64,000 nt of DNA. Source: Granulicella paludicola (GTDB lineage: Bacteria > Acidobacteriota > Terriglobia > Terriglobales > Acidobacteriaceae). The notes beneath the pieces are model-generated. The model did no database searches and was not told the DNA's origin. It saw only the letters and a list, made by a program, of their open reading frames with translations. Both the position numbers and the translations under genes were made by a program. Positions 48,820 to 58,706 of the stretch are shown piece after piece. Position 1 is the stretch's first letter. Every line of letters starts with the position of its first letter. Location of the stretch: assembly GCF_025685545.1 (NCBI RefSeq), contig NZ_JAGSYC010000025.1, positions 310,001 through 374,000 of the forward strand, written 5' to 3'.

Positions 48820-49866
48820 ATGAGCGAGCGATTGATTGATCTGCGTAGCGATACAGTGACGAAGCCAACCCCTGCAATGCGTGCGGCGATGGCTTCGGCT
48901 GAGGTGGGCGACGATGTGTATGGTGAAGACCCGACGGTGAATAGGCTGGAGTCGCGCGCGGCGGAGATCTTCGGCAAAGAGGCAGCGATCTTTGTGCCGA
49001 CGGGTTCGATGGGCAATACCATCGCGGCGCGTCTGCACACCGAACATGGGCAGGAGGTTATCTGCGAGTCGCAGGCGCACATTCTCGACTGGGAGATGGC
49101 GATGGTGTCAGCGTTTGCAGGCTGCATCCCACGTACGGTTGTGGGTGATCGCGGCGTGCTGACTTGGGAGAAGATCAAGGCGGCGATCTCGCCGAAGATC
49201 TATTACCGGGCACAGACGGGGCTGATCTGGTTGGAGAACTCGCACAATATCGCGGGTGGTATTGTGACGCCGCTACCTGTATTGGAAGAGATATGGGCTG
49301 GAGCGAAGGCGGCGGGGCTGCCGATGCACCTGGATGGAGCTCGCGTTTTCAACGCGGCGACCGCACTGGGCAACAGCGTGTCTGAACTGACGAGCGGCTT
49401 CGATACGGTGATGTTTTGCTTGTCCAAGGGATTGGGTGCGCCGGTCGGCTCGATGCTTGTGGGATCGACGAAAAACATCGAGCGGGCGCGTGTATTTCGT
49501 AAGGCGTTGGGTGGGGGTATGAGGCAGGCGGGCATCATCGCGGCGGCTGGGTTGATCGCGTTGGAAGAGATGCCTGCGCGACTGCACGAGGATCATGCCA
49601 ACGCTCGTCTGCTGGCCGAAGCCGTTGCCCGATGTGCAGGGGCAGAGATCGACTTGAGCATGGTGCAGACGAACATCGTGATTTTCAAGCTGAAGGCTGG
49701 CGATGCGGGCGCGTTCGTTGCAGGGCTGAAGAAGAGTGGTGTGCTTTGCAGTGCGATCGGGCTGCAGACGGTTCGCCTGGTGACGCATTTCGATGTAAGT
49801 CGAGAGGACTGTGCATTGGCTGCGAATCAGATGGAGAGGTCGCTGCAGGCTCTCATCGCCAGCTGA
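48820..49866 (+). CDS. ltaE: Low-specificity L-threonine aldolase
   Basis: This is a 348-residue cytosolic PLP enzyme of fold type I that cleaves L-threonine or allo-threonine to glycine and acetaldehyde. It opens [20 protein letters not shown], has [12 protein letters not shown] (cofactor phosphate region), [11 protein letters not shown] (the Asp binding the PLP ring) and the Schiff-base lysine K203 in [12 protein letters not shown]. The length is normal. AGGAG lies upstream (TTTAGGAGAG before the ATG). It converges with the histidine kinase gene at 8 bp. Confidence 0.94.
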   Translation: MSERLIDLRSDTVTKPTPAMRAAMASAEVGDDVYGEDPTVNRLESRAAEIFGKEAAIFVPTGSMGNTIAARLHTEHGQEVICESQAHILDWEMAMVSAFAGCIPRTVVGDRGVLTWEKIKAAISPKIYYRAQTGLIWLENSHNIAGGIVTPLPVLEEIWAGAKAAGLPMHLDGARVFNAATALGNSVSELTSGFDTVMFCLSKGLGAPVGSMLVGSTKNIERARVFRKALGGGMRQAGIIAAAGLIALEEMPARLHEDHANARLLAEAVARCAGAEIDLSMVQTNIVIFKLKAGDAGAFVAGLKKSGVLCSAIGLQTVRLVTHFDVSREDCALAANQMERSLQALIAS

Positions 49867-49874
49867 GCTGGCAG

Positions 49875-51869
49875 CTATTCGAGGGGAGGCAAAGGCACGT
49901 CGTTGCGCATTCGAGGCGCAAAGCGACGTGTTCTGCCGAGTCCACGACCGAAGGGTCGGGTGCGGATGGCTCCATTGGTGATGAGGGTGGTGTTGGAGGA
50001 CTTGGTGCTGATCAGTTCAGCGGCTTCAACGACCTCGGCCTCGCTGGGCTGAAGTTCGGCGTCTGTCGGCAGCCCGGCTGTGCCGCGTGGCAGGAAGATA
50101 GTGAAGGTCGTGCCGTGATCGTTCGGTGCCTCTTCTGTGGCTATAGTGCTATCGACGGCGATGGTGCCGGCATGCTTTTCGATGATGCCTTTTGTGATCC
50201 AGAGGCCGAGCCCCGAGCCCTGTTCGCCTTTCGTCGTGAAGAAGGGGCGAAAGAGGTCGTCGCGAATTTCTGGCCGGATGCCGGAGCCTTGGTCGGCAAC
50301 TTTGATGACGACGCCAGGGATGGTGGCAAACTCGTCTTCAGCCGTTTTGGTAGCGGCCTGGTTGTAAATCTTGACGCGGATGGTGGTGTTCGGTTCGGAG
50401 GCGTCGGCTGCATTGGTGAGCAGGTTGGTAAACACCTGTCGCAGCTCCGCAGGGTAACCGGAGGCGAAGGCCTCGGGCGTAAGTTCCGTGATCACGTAGA
50501 TGCCGGACTTCGCGAGGCTGCGTTCGAGCAGAATCAGAACGCTGTGCATGATGGCCGAGATGTCCAGCAGGATGGGTATGCGTGATTCGCGATGCATCCC
50601 CAGCATGGCACGACTGATGTTGGTCACGCGCGCCAGTTCGGACTGCGCCATGTCAACGAATTCTTCGCGCTCCTCTTCGCTTGTGCCCTGCTTAATCATG
50701 TAGAGCAGGTTCACGACGGAGTCGAGCGGATTGTGGATCTCATGCGCGATGGTGGCGGCCAGACGGCCAGCGACAGCGAGCTTTTCAGAAGCCAGCAGAG
50801 CGGCCTGGGTGCGGCGTCGTTCGGTTACATCGGAGATGACGGTGACGGAACCGGTGAGATAGCCGGCGCGGTCGTAGATGGGGGCTTCGCTGCGTTCCAC
50901 GAAATATTCGACGCCGTCGGACCGAACGAGCAGAGCGGAGCGCGGAGTGAGACTAACCGCGCGATCCTGCGCGGCAGTGGTGAACTGAGTGGGGCCGATG
51001 GGCTCGTTGGTCAGCTCATCGATAAGCGGAAAGACGAGCTCCATGTGGCGGTGCGAGGCGGCTGCTTGGGTCCATCCGGAAAGCCTCTGTGCGGCGGTGT
51101 TCAGCAGCTCGATGCGGCCGTCGTCGTCGCAGACGACGACGCCTTCTCCAATAGAGGTAAGCGTGGCTCGCAACCTTTGCTCGGACTCGTAGGTCGCCTG
51201 CGCCGTGCTGCGTAGCGCACCCATGGTGTTCTGGTAAGCGTCCGACACGCGGTGCATACGGTTGTTGGCGAAGAGGCCGAGGATCAGCGCACCGAACAGT
51301 GCAGATAGGATGACGACTTCGATGGTGCGCAGCATCACCTGCTGCCAGCGGTCGATGAGGGCGGAACGTTTCGATTGCAAGGTGGCGATGATGCCAGACT
51401 CGATGGTGACCATCTTGTCCATGTCGGCACGGTCGGCGCTGTTGATCTGGGAGTCGCTGAGGCTGACGCGGTCGCGGGCGGCTTTGATAATGGGGGTAGC
51501 AACTTTCTCCGACCAGTCGTTATGCAGGTCGATGAGATCGTTGATGGGCTCCATGTCCGCGCTCTGGGCTGCCAGCTGGTCGCGCAGCGTGTTCATTTCC
51601 TGGACGAGCGGCTCCATGGCGAACTCGTAGGGCTGGAGTGTGGTCTCCTTCAGGGTGCGCTGGTAGTCACGGACGCCCCTAGCCTCGTTCGAGGTGAGAG
51701 AGCTTACGGTACGTGCGGTTTCGAGACTCTGGTCGGTCGCATGCACGTCTTGGATGAGAGGGCGTACGGCCAGGACCTGCCAGCCAAGCGCTGCAGCTAC
51801 CAGCACGAGGCCAATCACCGGGAGGAACAGGGTCTGCGTAAGCAACCGGTTGAGCTGTTTCAGGTTCAC
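49875..51869 (-). CDS. Sensor histidine kinase with extracytoplasmic CHASE3-like and PAS domains
   Basis: This is a 664-residue membrane kinase. One helix (FLPVIGLVLVAAALGWQVLAV, about 15-35) and another (VVILSALFGALILGLF, about 185-202) bracket a helical periplasmic domain of the CHASE3 type. A PAS domain follows (about 230-360, LRATLTSIGEGVVVCDDDGR). The H box is TIAHEIHNPLDSV with H376. The ATPase has NLLTNAADAS (N box), VADQGSGI and GSGLGLWI. The C-terminal about 60 residues are an Arg/Pro-rich, disordered-looking tail. It is co-transcribed 16 bp after a single-domain receiver gene. The signal is unknown. Confidence 0.9.
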   Translation of the reverse strand: MNLKQLNRLLTQTLFLPVIGLVLVAAALGWQVLAVRPLIQDVHATDQSLETARTVSSLTSNEARGVRDYQRTLKETTLQPYEFAMEPLVQEMNTLRDQLAAQSADMEPINDLIDLHNDWSEKVATPIIKAARDRVSLSDSQINSADRADMDKMVTIESGIIATLQSKRSALIDRWQQVMLRTIEVVILSALFGALILGLFANNRMHRVSDAYQNTMGALRSTAQATYESEQRLRATLTSIGEGVVVCDDDGRIELLNTAAQRLSGWTQAAASHRHMELVFPLIDELTNEPIGPTQFTTAAQDRAVSLTPRSALLVRSDGVEYFVERSEAPIYDRAGYLTGSVTVISDVTERRRTQAALLASEKLAVAGRLAATIAHEIHNPLDSVVNLLYMIKQGTSEEEREEFVDMAQSELARVTNISRAMLGMHRESRIPILLDISAIMHSVLILLERSLAKSGIYVITELTPEAFASGYPAELRQVFTNLLTNAADASEPNTTIRVKIYNQAATKTAEDEFATIPGVVIKVADQGSGIRPEIRDDLFRPFFTTKGEQGSGLGLWITKGIIEKHAGTIAVDSTIATEEAPNDHGTTFTIFLPRGTAGLPTDAELQPSEAEVVEAAELISTKSSNTTLITNGAIRTRPFGRGLGRTRRFAPRMRNDVPLPPLE

Positions 51870-51885
51870 AGGCGTTTACCTTGCG

Positions 51886-52254
51886 CTAGTGAGAGTCCGG
51901 AATAAGACTCTGAATTCTGGCCAGTAGGGTCGGAGCATCATCGGCCTTTGTGAGATATCCGTTCACAAGGTCGGTGATCTCCGTAGGAAGACCAACATAG
52001 GCAGATAAAAGAAGTATAGGAATCAAAGGTTTACGTTGACGCATGACTGCGGCGACTTCGCCGCCATGCATCCCCGGCATGGAATAGTCGAGCAGAACGA
52101 TTTCAATCGGTTCAGCGTCAAAGATCGCTAGTCCAGCGGGTCCATCCGGTGCGGTGAGAACTCTGTATCCGGCACGTTCCAGTAATAGTTTGCGTACGCG
52201 CAGGCCGATGCGTTCATCGTCGATGCACAGAATCAGTCGTCCTTCGGGCGGCAT
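51886..52254 (-). CDS. Single-domain response regulator (receiver only)
   Basis: This 122-residue CheY-like protein has the acidic pocket D12-D13, phospho-acceptor D56 in LLDYSMPG, S84 at the Thr/Ser switch and K103 in YLTKADD. There is no output domain, so it must act by protein contact or in a phosphorelay with the kinase encoded immediately downstream. GGGAG lies about 9 nt before the ATG. Confidence 0.88.
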   Translation of the reverse strand: MPPEGRLILCIDDERIGLRVRKLLLERAGYRVLTAPDGPAGLAIFDAEPIEIVLLDYSMPGMHGGEVAAVMRQRKPLIPILLLSAYVGLPTEITDLVNGYLTKADDAPTLLARIQSLIPDSH

Positions 52255-52350
52255 TCCGTGTTACTCCCAGAGTGTTTACATTACCAACGTAAGGTATACG
52301 CAGCATACCACTCCCGTAGATTCAGATTAAGATTTTCGGATGGTTGTGAA

Positions 52351-55300
52351 CTAAGTATCTGTATTGCCAACTGCCGGCCAGTGAATCAGCCTGGAGCCCA
52401 GCGGGAAATACAGCCCCAAATGAATGGGAAGTTGTCCATTGGGGAGGCTCCGCCGGATTTTGGCGTAGGCCTCGAGTTGGGCGCTATAGCGACTCTGCTG
52501 CATGGAATCGAAGGTGGTATCGGGCAGGGAACCCTGCTCGGTGGTCTTGAAGTCGATGATCCAGATCGTGCTCTCACCTGGGTCGAGGGGCTGCTGACCG
52601 GCGACAAAGGTGCGATCGACGCGCAGTGTGGCTGGGACTGGGCCGAGGGCGGTGAGATCGCTTTCGCTGGCAGCCTCGGCATGAGGCGAAAGAAGCCACA
52701 AGCCCGTCGGGTCGGCGAGAGTGCGAGTGAGAGCCTCAAGGGCGCGAGAGGCCTCGCGGGCCGCATCGCGTGGCGGCACGCCTTCGCCGCGCAGGCTAGC
52801 CTCAAGCCGCGGCTGCCAGACTGGAAGTTCGGCGGCGAGGGTGGCTGCCTCGGAAGTGAGAAGGCAATCTGACATTAGCTGAAGATACCGATGGATGACG
52901 TTGCCGAAGGCTCGGACACCAAAGGAACCCTCTGGTCGCTCAAAGGGACGATCCTTGGGCAGAGTGGCCACTGCAACGTAAGGCAACCGATTCGCTGCTG
53001 CCTCCACGAAACGGCGAGCGGGATCAAAACTGAGCGGCAAACGTCTGATGAATTGCGGTTTTACGGGTGTGCCTTCGGCTGCCAGTGCCAGGGTGTCTTC
53101 CTCGTGCTCGTCGAGGAGATGCGGTCCGAGTTCGCCGGCGTCTGGCTGGGCGAGCGATATGACGGGAGCTCCGATGATCGCAGCGAGGGGCCTCACCGCG
53201 GCCTCCCAGCAGGCTTTGAGCAGGCTTGAGGGTGCGCCGTGACTGATCCCTGAGGTGGTGGGCTTTACAGCGGCGAAGAGATGCAGTTCCTCCTGCGCGC
53301 GAGTTGTGGCGACGTAGAAGAGGCGCTTGCGTTCAGCTACTTCGCGGCGGCCGCGCAGGCCGGTGAGCCATTCACTCAGCTTGCTGGCCGAGGTGCCCTT
53401 GCTGGAGATGGGCGCGAGGATCACCGCTGCTTCATCTGTCGCATTGGTCGCAAACTCGAGCCAATTGAGTAACGGGTGTCGCGACTGGCCGCTGCCACGC
53501 TCCAGGCCCGGCACCAGCACCAAGTCCCACTCCAGCCCTTTGGCCTTGTGAATGGTGAGCAATTCGACATGTGCGGTGCCAGCGAAGGGCTCAGCATAGA
53601 GAGTGCTCAGGCGACTGGTGAGCACCTCGAGGTCTATGCGTCCTCCGTCGGTGTCGAGATCTCGCAGTGCGGCCAGGTACTGCTGCACGTTGCTTTGCTG
53701 CTCGGCGGACAGTCCCGCGTCGCCACCCAGCGAGCGCCATGTGCGTTCGACCTGCGTGGCGAGTGGCGTACGACCGAGTGTCGCTATCGCAGTCTCAAGC
53801 ACGGGCCAGGTGCGTGCCAGCAGTCTTTGCCCTTCTGCGGAAAGCAGCTCGCGATGGTTGGCGATCAGCCTGGAGAGAGGTACATCTCGTCCGGTTCCGT
53901 CCCCGGTAAGAACCAGCAGGTCTGCGCGGTCGAGGCCACACCACGGCGCGTGAAGCACCGCGAGCCACGCGATGCGGTCGGCGGGATGGAGAAGAGCGCG
54001 GGTCAGCGCGAGCGCGTCGAGTACTTCCGGGCGATCCTCAAGAGAGTCGAGGTTGATGGCTTTGAAGGCCAGTGGTCCGTTGCCGCGATCGATTTTGAAC
54101 TCGTCGACGACAGCATCAAGATGACGCCGCCCATGACCCAGCACCGCGATACGCCATGGCTTCGTGCGGCCAACGGGTAGCGGTTTGGCGAGGCGGTGCT
54201 CGATGATGCTGCGGATCGTCTGTGCCTCTTGCTGGGCGTAATCCACATCTTCCGGTTCGAGCACTTTTGCGTGCCAAACGACGCCTTCGGGCTGTGTTTT
54301 CTGACGGCTGACTGTGGCCGCGACAAAGGGTACGTCAAGCGCCTCGGTCATGACTGCGTTCGGTGTGAGGAAGAGATGTGTGAACGCTTCATTGAAACCG
54401 TTCTCACCTTCAATCAACGCAGCCTGAGAGCGGAAGTTGGCGGTGAGACGCAGCGCTTTGAGCGGTATGTCGCCGAGCCGTCGCTCGGTCATGGTGCGCA
54501 GGAAGCGCTCGACACTGGCTGCGCGAAAGAGGTAGATCGACTGCTTGGGATCGCCGACGAGGAAAAGTGTTTGTGCGTGGCCGTCCCATGACTGTGTTAA
54601 CAGCTCGATGAGGTCGTACTGCCCTGCGGAGGTGTCCTGCATCTCGTCGATCAAAAGGTGGCGCAGGTTGCCGCCAGCGGAGAGCGCGAGATCGGAGGCA
54701 GAGTGATCGGAGCGCAGCACCTCGCGCGCCGCCAGAGCCAGCTCGGAGAAGTCGCATTCGCCTCGGTTGGCAAAGAGTAGTTTCAACTCGGCGAGTGCAT
54801 GGCGCAATACATGGAATAGCGCCTTCGCGACGTGCCATTGTTCGTCGGGGTAGCGGGTAGGCGGCAATCGCAGCACGGCATGAAGCGCGGAGCGCAGCGG
54901 TTCGGACTGGACCTCGGCGATGAACTGCTTTAGCGCGTCGGAGTCTTTTTTTGCAGGCTTGAAGCCAAGCGAGTTGATAGCGAGGCTCTTGCGCCAGTCG
55001 CCATCGCTTTCCTTCAGCACGAGGCGAATCAGCGCGAGCCAGTGGTTGATGCAGTCTGCTGTTGGCTCGGGTGGCAGGCGCTTGTCTGTGCAGTGGGCGA
55101 TGGGATTTGGTGCGCCGTTGTATCCAGGTTCCTGCGCATGGCGATGGGCAAAATGCGTGAGATATTCAAGGCCGTCGGGTGGGAAAGCATCGAGCGCCCT
55201 TTGCAGGCCTGCGTTGACGATGGTCTCAAGCGCACGCTCGAGGCGCTTGCGTACCACCGTATCGAGTTCCGTATCGTCGAGCGGACCGCTCAAGGGGACG

Positions 55301-55953
55301 AGCGATCCCCACTGTTCGCGCTTCTCCAGCATGCCGGCGATCAGCGAGCCCGTGTCGTTGAGATTCCCATCGCGATGCAGCAGGACGGTGCGCAGAGCTT
55401 GATGCAGGCTTAGGTTGCTGCCGCCGAGTTCAAGCAGCGTGTGCCGTGCAGCGAGGTTGTAGAGTGAGCGCGCATCCTCGAGAGGCTCGCGCGGGCCTCC
55501 ACTGCCGGACAACAGTGGCAGGGCGTTTGCAATCTGCATGCCGACGGCATCGAATGTTTGAATGTTCAGCCGCATCGGCTGTTCCAAGAGCCGCCAGTTG
55601 AGCTGACGACTGCGTTGGAGTGCTGCAGATGCGAACTCACGGCTGGAACGAACAAACGGAGCCGTATCGGCGGTGAGTGGCTCGTTCTTATTTGCGAGCA
55701 GCAACTCTTTTAGTACACGGTCGCGTAGCTCAGCCGTGGCCTTGCGAGTGAACGTAACCGCAAGAACCTCTTCAGGAGACCCGACCGACTCATCGGCTAG
55801 CAGCTTAAGAAAGCGCTGGACCAGAAGTCCGGTCTTGCCTGAACCGGCGGGTGCTTCGACGATACAGGAGGCACGGATGTCGAGGGCACGCTCGCGGGCA
55901 TCGGCGTCGGAGAGCCGCGGCGCGGTCGGGGAAAATTGGAGGACGTTATTCAT
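52351..55953 (-). CDS. UvrD-family helicase-nuclease (AddA/RecB-like)
   Basis: This is a 1200-residue DNA repair enzyme. The start MNNVLQFSPTAPR overlaps the upstream nuclease gene by 8 nt, which fits better than the ATG at 55980. The helicase motifs are Walker A EAPAGSGKT, TFTRKATAEL, LLIDEMQDTSAGQ, FLVGDPKQSIYLFR, LTIHKAKGLEWD and YVATTRAQEE. The C-terminus carries a RecB-type nuclease with IWIIDFKTTEQG (Asp and Lys of the catalytic motif). With the adjacent PD-(D/E)XK protein it forms a two-subunit helicase-nuclease that should resect DNA double-strand ends for recombination. Confidence 0.9.
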   Translation of the reverse strand: MNNVLQFSPTAPRLSDADARERALDIRASCIVEAPAGSGKTGLLVQRFLKLLADESVGSPEEVLAVTFTRKATAELRDRVLKELLLANKNEPLTADTAPFVRSSREFASAALQRSRQLNWRLLEQPMRLNIQTFDAVGMQIANALPLLSGSGGPREPLEDARSLYNLAARHTLLELGGSNLSLHQALRTVLLHRDGNLNDTGSLIAGMLEKREQWGSLVPLSGPLDDTELDTVVRKRLERALETIVNAGLQRALDAFPPDGLEYLTHFAHRHAQEPGYNGAPNPIAHCTDKRLPPEPTADCINHWLALIRLVLKESDGDWRKSLAINSLGFKPAKKDSDALKQFIAEVQSEPLRSALHAVLRLPPTRYPDEQWHVAKALFHVLRHALAELKLLFANRGECDFSELALAAREVLRSDHSASDLALSAGGNLRHLLIDEMQDTSAGQYDLIELLTQSWDGHAQTLFLVGDPKQSIYLFRAASVERFLRTMTERRLGDIPLKALRLTANFRSQAALIEGENGFNEAFTHLFLTPNAVMTEALDVPFVAATVSRQKTQPEGVVWHAKVLEPEDVDYAQQEAQTIRSIIEHRLAKPLPVGRTKPWRIAVLGHGRRHLDAVVDEFKIDRGNGPLAFKAINLDSLEDRPEVLDALALTRALLHPADRIAWLAVLHAPWCGLDRADLLVLTGDGTGRDVPLSRLIANHRELLSAEGQRLLARTWPVLETAIATLGRTPLATQVERTWRSLGGDAGLSAEQQSNVQQYLAALRDLDTDGGRIDLEVLTSRLSTLYAEPFAGTAHVELLTIHKAKGLEWDLVLVPGLERGSGQSRHPLLNWLEFATNATDEAAVILAPISSKGTSASKLSEWLTGLRGRREVAERKRLFYVATTRAQEELHLFAAVKPTTSGISHGAPSSLLKACWEAAVRPLAAIIGAPVISLAQPDAGELGPHLLDEHEEDTLALAAEGTPVKPQFIRRLPLSFDPARRFVEAAANRLPYVAVATLPKDRPFERPEGSFGVRAFGNVIHRYLQLMSDCLLTSEAATLAAELPVWQPRLEASLRGEGVPPRDAAREASRALEALTRTLADPTGLWLLSPHAEAASESDLTALGPVPATLRVDRTFVAGQQPLDPGESTIWIIDFKTTEQGSLPDTTFDSMQQSRYSAQLEAYAKIRRSLPNGQLPIHLGLYFPLGSRLIHWPAVGNTDT

Positions 55954-58660
55954 TATCAACCTCCTCCTCGTCGGCGTCACTCTTCGTGGACAAGCTGAGC
56001 TCGTTTACGCGGCAAAGGATGCGTTGCGCACAATACTGGCAGGTCTTGACAGGGTCTTTGGGCGACACGTCGGCGATGCCGTTGGCAAAATCGTAGGCGA
56101 GTTGCGTCAACTCCGCGCGCCACTCGTCGATACGCAGCGTCAGGTCGTCGATCTTCGGGCGATTGCCGGGCAGGATGCCTGCCTCCGACTGCATGCCGAT
56201 CCAGCGCATATCTTCGCCTGCAATGAGCTTGCCGAAGGTGAGACCTTTCACCTCGTCAGGCTGAAAGAGCATTGTGTAAAGCGGGAGTTGTGGCTCTTCG
56301 GGCCGCGGAATGCCCCACTGTTTCGGGTTGGCGGACCCACCGGTCTTATAGTCGACGAGCACGCTGCCAGTGACGCTCTCCACCCCATCTTCGTTTTGCA
56401 GCACACCATCAATGCGGTCGAGTCGAACGTCGAGCACGAGGGGGCCAATGGGGATCTCGGCCTTTAGTTCTCGGCCTTGAATTACAAACGGTCCGCGCTT
56501 CAACTCAATGTCGATCCAGGCGGTCATCAGGCGTAGCAGACGTTCGCGGATGACGGAGAGGTAAGCCTCGTCCCAAGCGATGCCTGAGGGGGCACTGGCT
56601 TCGCGGAGGGCATCAGCGATACAGAGTTCGAGTAGTTCGCGTCGCTCGTCAGGGTTCAACGCGGCGAGTTCGGCTTGCGATTCTAGACGCGTCCATAACT
56701 GTTGCAGTACCGCGTGAACGATATTGCCGCTCTGGATCGCATCGAGGCCGATGTCGTCCGTATCGGGCTCGATGGCGTTGAGACGCAGTTCAGCGAAGGC
56801 CCGGAATCCACAGGCTGCCTGCAACTGCAGAAGGCGCGAGCCACCGTGAATGGCGGCTGAAGGCAACGCGGGAAGCGGCCGGGTATCTGCAACCAGTTCG
56901 CAGGAGATTGGTGCAGGCAGTATCGGCGACTCTGGAACTTCGATCGTCGCAAGCTGCAACTCTGAAAGTAGAGGAGAAGGTCGAATCTCTCCGTTGGAAT
57001 CCTCTATGGCTACAGTGAACATCGCCGTGCCAGTGCGGTCGAGCAGAGATTGCAGGAGCACACGCGCCTGTGCTGCGGAGTTTACGGGGTCTGTTCCCGG
57101 CATGTTGAGACTATGCTGCAGCGTCCATGCGAGCAATGGGTGCGTGTGCTCGGCTGAAGGGAGGTTTTCATCGGTAGCATGCAGAAAAAGTACGGCGTCG
57201 AAGATCGCGCCTTCGATGTCTGTGGGGCGCATGATCTGGATGGGTGCGTTTGTGGTGGGCGGTGTGAAGTCCGTCGTGGCCGCCTGCTGCGCCAGCATCT
57301 CGATGGCCCGCTCCAGCGAGACCCGCTGACCGCTGAAATCGAGCGTCGCGACGAGGTCGAGCACACTGTCCCAGGCTCGCGTGGCCTCGTATTCGGTAGC
57401 GTTCAGCGAGCGCGCCTCACTGGATGGCCAACCGGTTGATTGCACGATCCCGCGCAGAAATTCCATCCAGGCTGCATAGGTGCGCGGACGTGCGAGGTCA
57501 CCGCCACGAGCGATCTCGGTCGCAAGCCGGCGTGGCCAAGCAAGGGGCGATTGATAGCGATCGAGAAGATGAAGAAAGGCGCCAAGGGAAAGTTCGGGCC
57601 GCAGGTGCTTCTCTTTACGGCGAAGGCGGGCATCGAGCTGCGCGGCGAGGTCGCGATCCTCGCCTGGGTTCAGATAGGGTGAGAGCAGCAAAGCGGTGAT
57701 GCGTGGCTGCGGGAGCGCGCCGATCGACCAGCGCACCAGGTCAAGTGCATCCGTTATAAGCGCAAGCTCGCTTAGCGGCTGGCCGGTGGAGAACTCCCAT
57801 GGCGTCGACGACAGGTCTGTATCAATCGATTGCAGCTCAGGTGCGAGAGCCTCTCGGAGAATAGCTTCGAACTCCGATTGTTCGTCTGCAAGGCCAGGAT
57901 TGAGGACAGCGATACGTGGTATCGGCTTTACCAACGACAATTGCTGATGCAACCAATGAACAGCAGCGATCAGCTCCTCGCGTGGGTGGGCCGCTGTTAG
58001 GGTGTTGTGCTGCTTGGCAGAGCCGTCATAGACAGGCTTGATGCGCTCGATTACTGTGTTGCGATCTTGAAAAGCATTTAGCAGATGCGACTGTGCGGGG
58101 GTGAGCTTGTCGAACCCGACGAGGCGCAACTTTGGAGGTGCCTGTAGCCCTCCGTTGATAAGGTGCTGTGCCAGTGCTGCGTCGAGTCTTGAGGGGGAGA
58201 TGCAGCGGTCAGTGTTGCAGCGATCTTCAAAGGAGCGGGCCCAGCGGGCGAAGGTGCGAGTATCTTCGCTGCCCGCGGTAGCTGTTAGCTGCGAGGTCGC
58301 ATTCCATGAGGAGGCGAGTTGAAAGGCCGACCCAGCCAATTCCGCCAGGGATTCGCTCGAGGTCAACATGCCCTGCGAAGGATCAGCGTCGATGATTGCG
58401 CTCCACAGAAGTTGTTCTTGCGCAGGATTCAGAAGAAGGCGAGACTCCGCACCGTGAACAATGAGATCGCGATAGAGACTGCTCGTCCACTGATGCCAGC
58501 TTATGGCTCGGCCGGGCTGCCATGCGGAAAGCCCTTTAGCAGACTGCATGGCGTCATAGTCGCTGCGCAGTTCGCGGGCAGCGCGACCGTTGGGCAGCAG
58601 CAGTACCTCACCTGCATCGAGCAAGTGAAGCAGTGCGGTTCGAGTGGCGGTCGACTCCAT
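55946..58660 (-). CDS. AddB-like PD-(D/E)XK nuclease with Fe-S cysteine set
   Basis: This is a 904-residue partner of the helicase. The N-terminal part is an inactive helicase-like fold (VLLLPNGRAARELRSDYDAM). The nuclease lies at about residues 600-885, with VLVDYKTGG (Asp and Lys) as its catalytic motif. C617 (QAACGFRAFAEL) upstream and C874, C877 and C883 (CQYCAQRILC) at the end make the four-Cys 4Fe-4S pattern of AddB/Cas4-type nucleases. The family is listed as a probable DNA repair protein in proteobacteria and acidobacteria. It overlaps the helicase gene and follows an MFS gene by 46 bp. Confidence 0.88.
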   Translation of the reverse strand: MESTATRTALLHLLDAGEVLLLPNGRAARELRSDYDAMQSAKGLSAWQPGRAISWHQWTSSLYRDLIVHGAESRLLLNPAQEQLLWSAIIDADPSQGMLTSSESLAELAGSAFQLASSWNATSQLTATAGSEDTRTFARWARSFEDRCNTDRCISPSRLDAALAQHLINGGLQAPPKLRLVGFDKLTPAQSHLLNAFQDRNTVIERIKPVYDGSAKQHNTLTAAHPREELIAAVHWLHQQLSLVKPIPRIAVLNPGLADEQSEFEAILREALAPELQSIDTDLSSTPWEFSTGQPLSELALITDALDLVRWSIGALPQPRITALLLSPYLNPGEDRDLAAQLDARLRRKEKHLRPELSLGAFLHLLDRYQSPLAWPRRLATEIARGGDLARPRTYAAWMEFLRGIVQSTGWPSSEARSLNATEYEATRAWDSVLDLVATLDFSGQRVSLERAIEMLAQQAATTDFTPPTTNAPIQIMRPTDIEGAIFDAVLFLHATDENLPSAEHTHPLLAWTLQHSLNMPGTDPVNSAAQARVLLQSLLDRTGTAMFTVAIEDSNGEIRPSPLLSELQLATIEVPESPILPAPISCELVADTRPLPALPSAAIHGGSRLLQLQAACGFRAFAELRLNAIEPDTDDIGLDAIQSGNIVHAVLQQLWTRLESQAELAALNPDERRELLELCIADALREASAPSGIAWDEAYLSVIRERLLRLMTAWIDIELKRGPFVIQGRELKAEIPIGPLVLDVRLDRIDGVLQNEDGVESVTGSVLVDYKTGGSANPKQWGIPRPEEPQLPLYTMLFQPDEVKGLTFGKLIAGEDMRWIGMQSEAGILPGNRPKIDDLTLRIDEWRAELTQLAYDFANGIADVSPKDPVKTCQYCAQRILCRVNELSLSTKSDADEEEVDNE

Positions 58661-58706
58661 CTAGTTGACTGTAATACCCGGCGGGTAGGCGTGCGCCTGT
58701 GGAGAT

